A stretch of 64,000 nucleotides of DNA from NCBI RefSeq assembly GCF_002224365.1, contig NZ_CP022437.1, positions 434,001 to 498,000 on the forward strand. The letters are read 5' to 3'. Below are positions 61,674-64,000 of the stretch, piece by piece. Each line of letters opens with the position of its first letter. The first letter of the stretch is position 1. The notes beneath the pieces were generated by a model. It searched no databases and was not told the origin of the DNA. It worked only from the letters and a program-made list of their open reading frames with translations. A program made the translations under genes and the position numbers. This DNA comes from Virgibacillus necropolis (GTDB lineage: Bacteria > Bacillota > Bacilli > Bacillales > Amphibacillaceae).

Positions 61674-61723
61674 TCTATATATAGTTGTAAAGTAGGTCAA
61701 TTATACCACTTTAATGGATAAAT

Positions 61724-63031
61724 TTATTTCTGTGTTCCTCCAACATATTTTCGTTGGAAAGCAGTTATACTATCATATTCCTCACCAAGCATGTGTGATA
61801 ATCGTATATAGATAGGAAGAAGCTCTCGATATACGTTGGTATTATGTTCATTAGGACGATGAGTGTGTGTTTGGCCAATCATATCTGAAACAATACTGAA
61901 ATCGTCAATTTCACCAACTGCATACATACCTAAGACGATGGCACCAAGACAAGAACTTTCATAGCTTTCTGGTACAATCACTGGTTTATCAAATATGTCC
62001 GCCATTAATTGACGCCACATTTCAGAACGTGCAAATCCACCAGTTGCCTGAATTTTTTGGGGCTCATCAGTCAATTCCTCAAGCGCCAATAAAACGGTGA
62101 ACAAGTTATAAATAATTCCTTCTAGTACCGCGCGAATCATGTGTTCCTTTTTGTGATGAATACTTAGACCGAAAAAGGAACCACGAGCATTTGCATTCCA
62201 TAATGGGGCCCGCTTACCGGTCATATATGGGTGGAAGATTAAACCGTCTGATCCGGGGTTTATGCCAGCTGCAATCCGAGTTAACACATCGTATGGATCA
62301 ATTCCTAATCGTTTTGCTGTTTCTACCTCAGAAGCAGCCAATTCATCACGTAACCACCGTAAAATAATCCCCCCATTATTTACTGGTCCCCCAATGATCC
62401 AATGGTTTTCGGTTAATGCATAACAAAAAATTCTACCCTTTGGATCTGTCCGAGGTCGATCTGATACCGTACGTATTGCACCGCTTGTCCCAATTGTAAC
62501 AGCGATAACACCTGGTTCAATTGCGTTCACACCAAGGTTTGATAAAACACCATCACTTGCACCAATAATAAAAGGAACTTCACCACGGAATCCAATATAG
62601 GAATGGTAGTATTCCTTTATCACTTTCAGTTGATGTGTAGTTGGAACGAGCGTAGATGATTGATCGGAGGTAATTCCAGCTAATATAAGTGCTTCCTTGT
62701 CCCAATCTAATGTTTTAAGATTCATTAAGCCAGTAGCAGATGCAATCGAATGGTCAATCACATATTCACCAAAAAGTTTGTAAAAAACATATTCTTTAAT
62801 TGAGATGAATTTTGCCGCTTTAGCAAAGACGGCTGGTTGTTCATCTCGCATCCAGACTAACTTTGCGAGTGGTGACATAGGGTGGATTGGTGTTCCAGTA
62901 CGTAAATAGATTTCGTGCCCATTATGCTTGTCTTTGATTTGTTGTGCATGTTTTGCACTACGAGTATCTGCCCAAGTAATACTGTTGGTGAGTGGATTAT
63001 TTTCTGCATCAACTGTAATCAGGCTATGCAT
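61724..63031 (-). pseudogene. gntK: gluconokinase GntK lacking its N-terminus
   Basis: 435 codons of an FGGY-family gluconokinase starting at MHSLITVDAENNPLTN, which normally is about residue 80 of roughly 513. The rest looks intact: ITWADTRSAKHA, GASDGVLSNLGVNAI, TIGTSGAIR and ATGGFARSEMWRQLMADI. The missing part holds the first ATP-phosphate loop (DIGTTS), so a protein from the internal ATG should be inactive. Its upstream edge abuts a gntZ fragment in the opposite orientation. Either decay or a chimeric junction. Confidence 0.85.
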
Positions 63032-63032
63032 T

Positions 63033-63200
63033 GCAGGTAAATGGACAGTTGAAACAGCACTTGAGTTTCAAGTTGCAGCACCTGTTATCGCATTGTCACT
63101 CATGGTGCGCTACCGATCGCAAGAAGATGATACATTCTCAGGAAAAGTTGTCGCAGCACTACGCAACGAATTTAGAGGAAATGATGTTGTGAAGAAATAA
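63033..63200 (+). pseudogene. gntZ: C-terminal fragment of 6-phosphogluconate dehydrogenase, inverted
   Basis: Plus-strand codons read GKWTVETALEFQVAAPVI ... ALRNEFRGNDVVKK and stop, the C-terminal end of a decarboxylating 6-phosphogluconate dehydrogenase (short GntZ/YqeC type). The N-terminal part of the same gene lies at 63377-63729 on the minus strand. It follows directly on the gntK edge and has no start. Confidence 0.85.
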
Positions 63201-63223
63201 ATTATTTCTACACAACATCATTT
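63179..63223. repeat. inverted repeat at a gnt rearrangement junction
   Basis: AAATGATGTTGTG (63179-63191, end of the gntZ C-terminal piece) recurs as CACAACATCATTT at 63211-63223, with an inner AGAAAT/ATTTCT. So a short piece of the gntZ tail is present twice in opposite orientation. Confidence 0.8.
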
Positions 63224-63244
63224 AACAACGATGCTTGGTTTAAT

Positions 63245-63376
63245 GGTGGTACGAGCGGAGGTACTGACGGCGCTCGCGAGGGGGCATGTACGATGATTGG
63301 GGGTGATCCTGAAAAGTTTGCTGAAATTGAGCAAATTTTTGAAGACGTTTCCATCCAAAATGGTTATCTTTATACA
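63245..63376 (+). pseudogene. gntZ: middle fragment of 6-phosphogluconate dehydrogenase, inverted
   Basis: Plus-strand codons read GGTSGGTDGAREGACTMIGG, then DPEKFAEIEQIFEDVSIQNG, then YLYT. This is the segment that should follow YFFDC of the minus-strand N-terminal piece, but it is flipped in place. The junction is at 63376/63377. Confidence 0.85.
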
Positions 63377-63729
63377 ACAGTCAAAGAAATAAATTCCTTT
63401 TTCCTTTAATGTAGAGGCACGTCGTAAGGTATCTTTATAGTTAGAATTCCCGCCATCGATAAGAATGTCTCCGCTTGATAGTAATGGAGTTAATTCATTA
63501 ATTACGGTTTCCGTAACATCACCCGCAGGAACCATCAACCAAATCGTACGAGGTATTGGTAGCTTCTCGACAACTGTTGATAAAGATGTTTCAAACTGGA
63601 GATTTTCATGAGTAAATTCATTTGATAGTGTAGCGTTCGTATCATAACCGACTACTTCATGGTTATGATCCAGTAAATTAATGATAGATTGAGTCCCATT
63701 TTTCCTAAACCTACTATTCCTATATCCAT
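63377..63729 (-). pseudogene. gntZ: N-terminal fragment of 6-phosphogluconate dehydrogenase with a frameshift
   Basis: ATG at 63729 behind AAGGAGGAC starts MDIGIVGLGKMGLNL (NADP loop). One base appears to be missing near 63680, which shifts the frame before LLDHNHEVVGYD. The frame then continues through LMVPAGDVTETVINELTPLL and GGNSNYKDTLRRA to YFFDC, where homology breaks at the inversion. Healthy protein length would be about 298; here only about 117 residues remain. Confidence 0.82.
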
Positions 63730-63884
63730 ATTGTCCTCCTTGTTTAAAGGAATATTTTTTCTTATAAATTATATTATATAAAATAATTTTCCGTAATCAA
63801 TACATTTTTACACACAGAGAATGAAAAAAAATTTCTTTTCTTATATACTTGGTAGTGTAGCCTATATAGCAAGGAGCATGCGAC

Positions 63885-64000
63885 ATGGTCAATGAAAACC
63901 AACATGGATTAGCGAGTATACGGAGTAATTATGGGAAGTTTAGCAAGAAGGAAAAGAAGATTGCTGATTATATACTAGCAAACCCACAGCAAATTATTCA
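63885..64000 (+). CDS. RpiR/MurR-family transcriptional regulator, N-terminal fragment (runs off the window)
   Basis: ATG at 63885, 8 bases after AAGGAG, begins MVNENQHGLASIRSNYGKF, then SKKEKKIADYILANPQQII, the start of an HTH_6 (RpiR) domain. It is divergent from the broken gluconate genes, the usual place for their regulator. It would sense a sugar phosphate such as 6-phosphogluconate through its SIS domain, which lies beyond the window. Confidence 0.8.
   Translation, partial: MVNENQHGLASIRSNYGKFSKKEKKIADYILANPQQII

Noticed and set aside
62928-63200. 90-codon plus-strand ORF as an intact gene
   Set aside because: Its first third is antisense to gntK and only the rest matches the gntZ C-terminus; it is a junction product.
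63218-63538. 106-codon minus-strand ORF as an intact gene
   Set aside because: The start lies inside the gntZ N-terminal part, and the tail after YFFDC is the complement of the flipped gntZ segment.

Overview
The window looks like chromosomal DNA of a low-GC, endospore-former-type Bacillaceae. The halotolerant Virgibacillus/Oceanobacillus/Lentibacillus group is the best guess. Reasons are AGGAGG ribosome binding sites with frequent GTG/TTG starts, a B. subtilis-type des-desK-desR cold-shock locus, an InhA protease, BCCT, NhaC, AGCS and DAACS sodium- or osmolyte-coupled carriers, and many Bacillaceae-type intergenic palindromes. The genus is an inference. No rRNA, tRNA, CRISPR array, IS transposase or prophage was seen.

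Layout. 1-1 kb: a truncated FUSC-like gene and a CbpA-type c-di-AMP-binding protein. 1.0-5.7 kb: a sulfur-detoxification locus (cstR, dsrE, TusA-rhodanese, rhodanese-persulfide dioxygenase, tusA, TSUP exporter, DUF302) with three matching CstR-type operators and a relic of a CoA-disulfide reductase gene. 5.9-9.8 kb: a thiol-redox operon (membrane protein, CcdA, TlpA/ResA-like thioredoxin, response regulator, histidine kinase). 10-17.4 kb: CDGSH protein, 2-hydroxyacid dehydrogenase, InhA, YitT protein, and a Fur-controlled siderophore-binding lipoprotein with an FNR-like flavoprotein. 17.5-31 kb: glutamate carrier, CBS protein, CYP152-type P450, BrkB protein, phospholipase-A2-like protein, alkyltransferase-like protein, YutJ, quinone reductase, thioesterase, des-desKR, LLM oxidoreductase, cytochrome c551. 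31-41 kb: WrbA, a coiled-coil/DUF2325-like protein, an RlmN paralogue, a Gln-rich protein, HbpS-like protein, DUF421, a TetR-SMR efflux operon, large catalase. 41-46.6 kb: alanine carrier, a ParM/ParR actin-type segregation pair behind GTGTAC iterons, a MerR-methyltransferase fusion, and a perfect array of eighteen 20-bp repeats. 46.7-55 kb: DUF1611 protein, racemase, NhaC, AI-2E-family permease and two MurE-like ligases. 55-64 kb: BCCT carrier, cell-wall amidase, amidase-signature enzyme, a second TSUP carrier, a type I toxin-antitoxin candidate, and a scrambled gluconate locus (gntK/gntZ pieces in both orientations) facing an RpiR-type regulator.

How it fits together. Several loci carry their regulator and a recognisable operator: CstR (palindrome exactly between -35 and -10), Fur, TetR (21-bp palindrome), MerR (19-bp promoter spacer) and DesR (two sites 32 bp apart). 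The strongest candidates for new biology are the ParMR locus with its possible centromeres (including the 18-copy array), the DUF1611/racemase plus twin MurE-like ligase cluster, the coiled-coil/DUF2325 protein next to an RlmN paralogue, and the redox-module/two-component operon. The gluconate locus is broken in a way that could be real decay or an assembly/amplification chimera.
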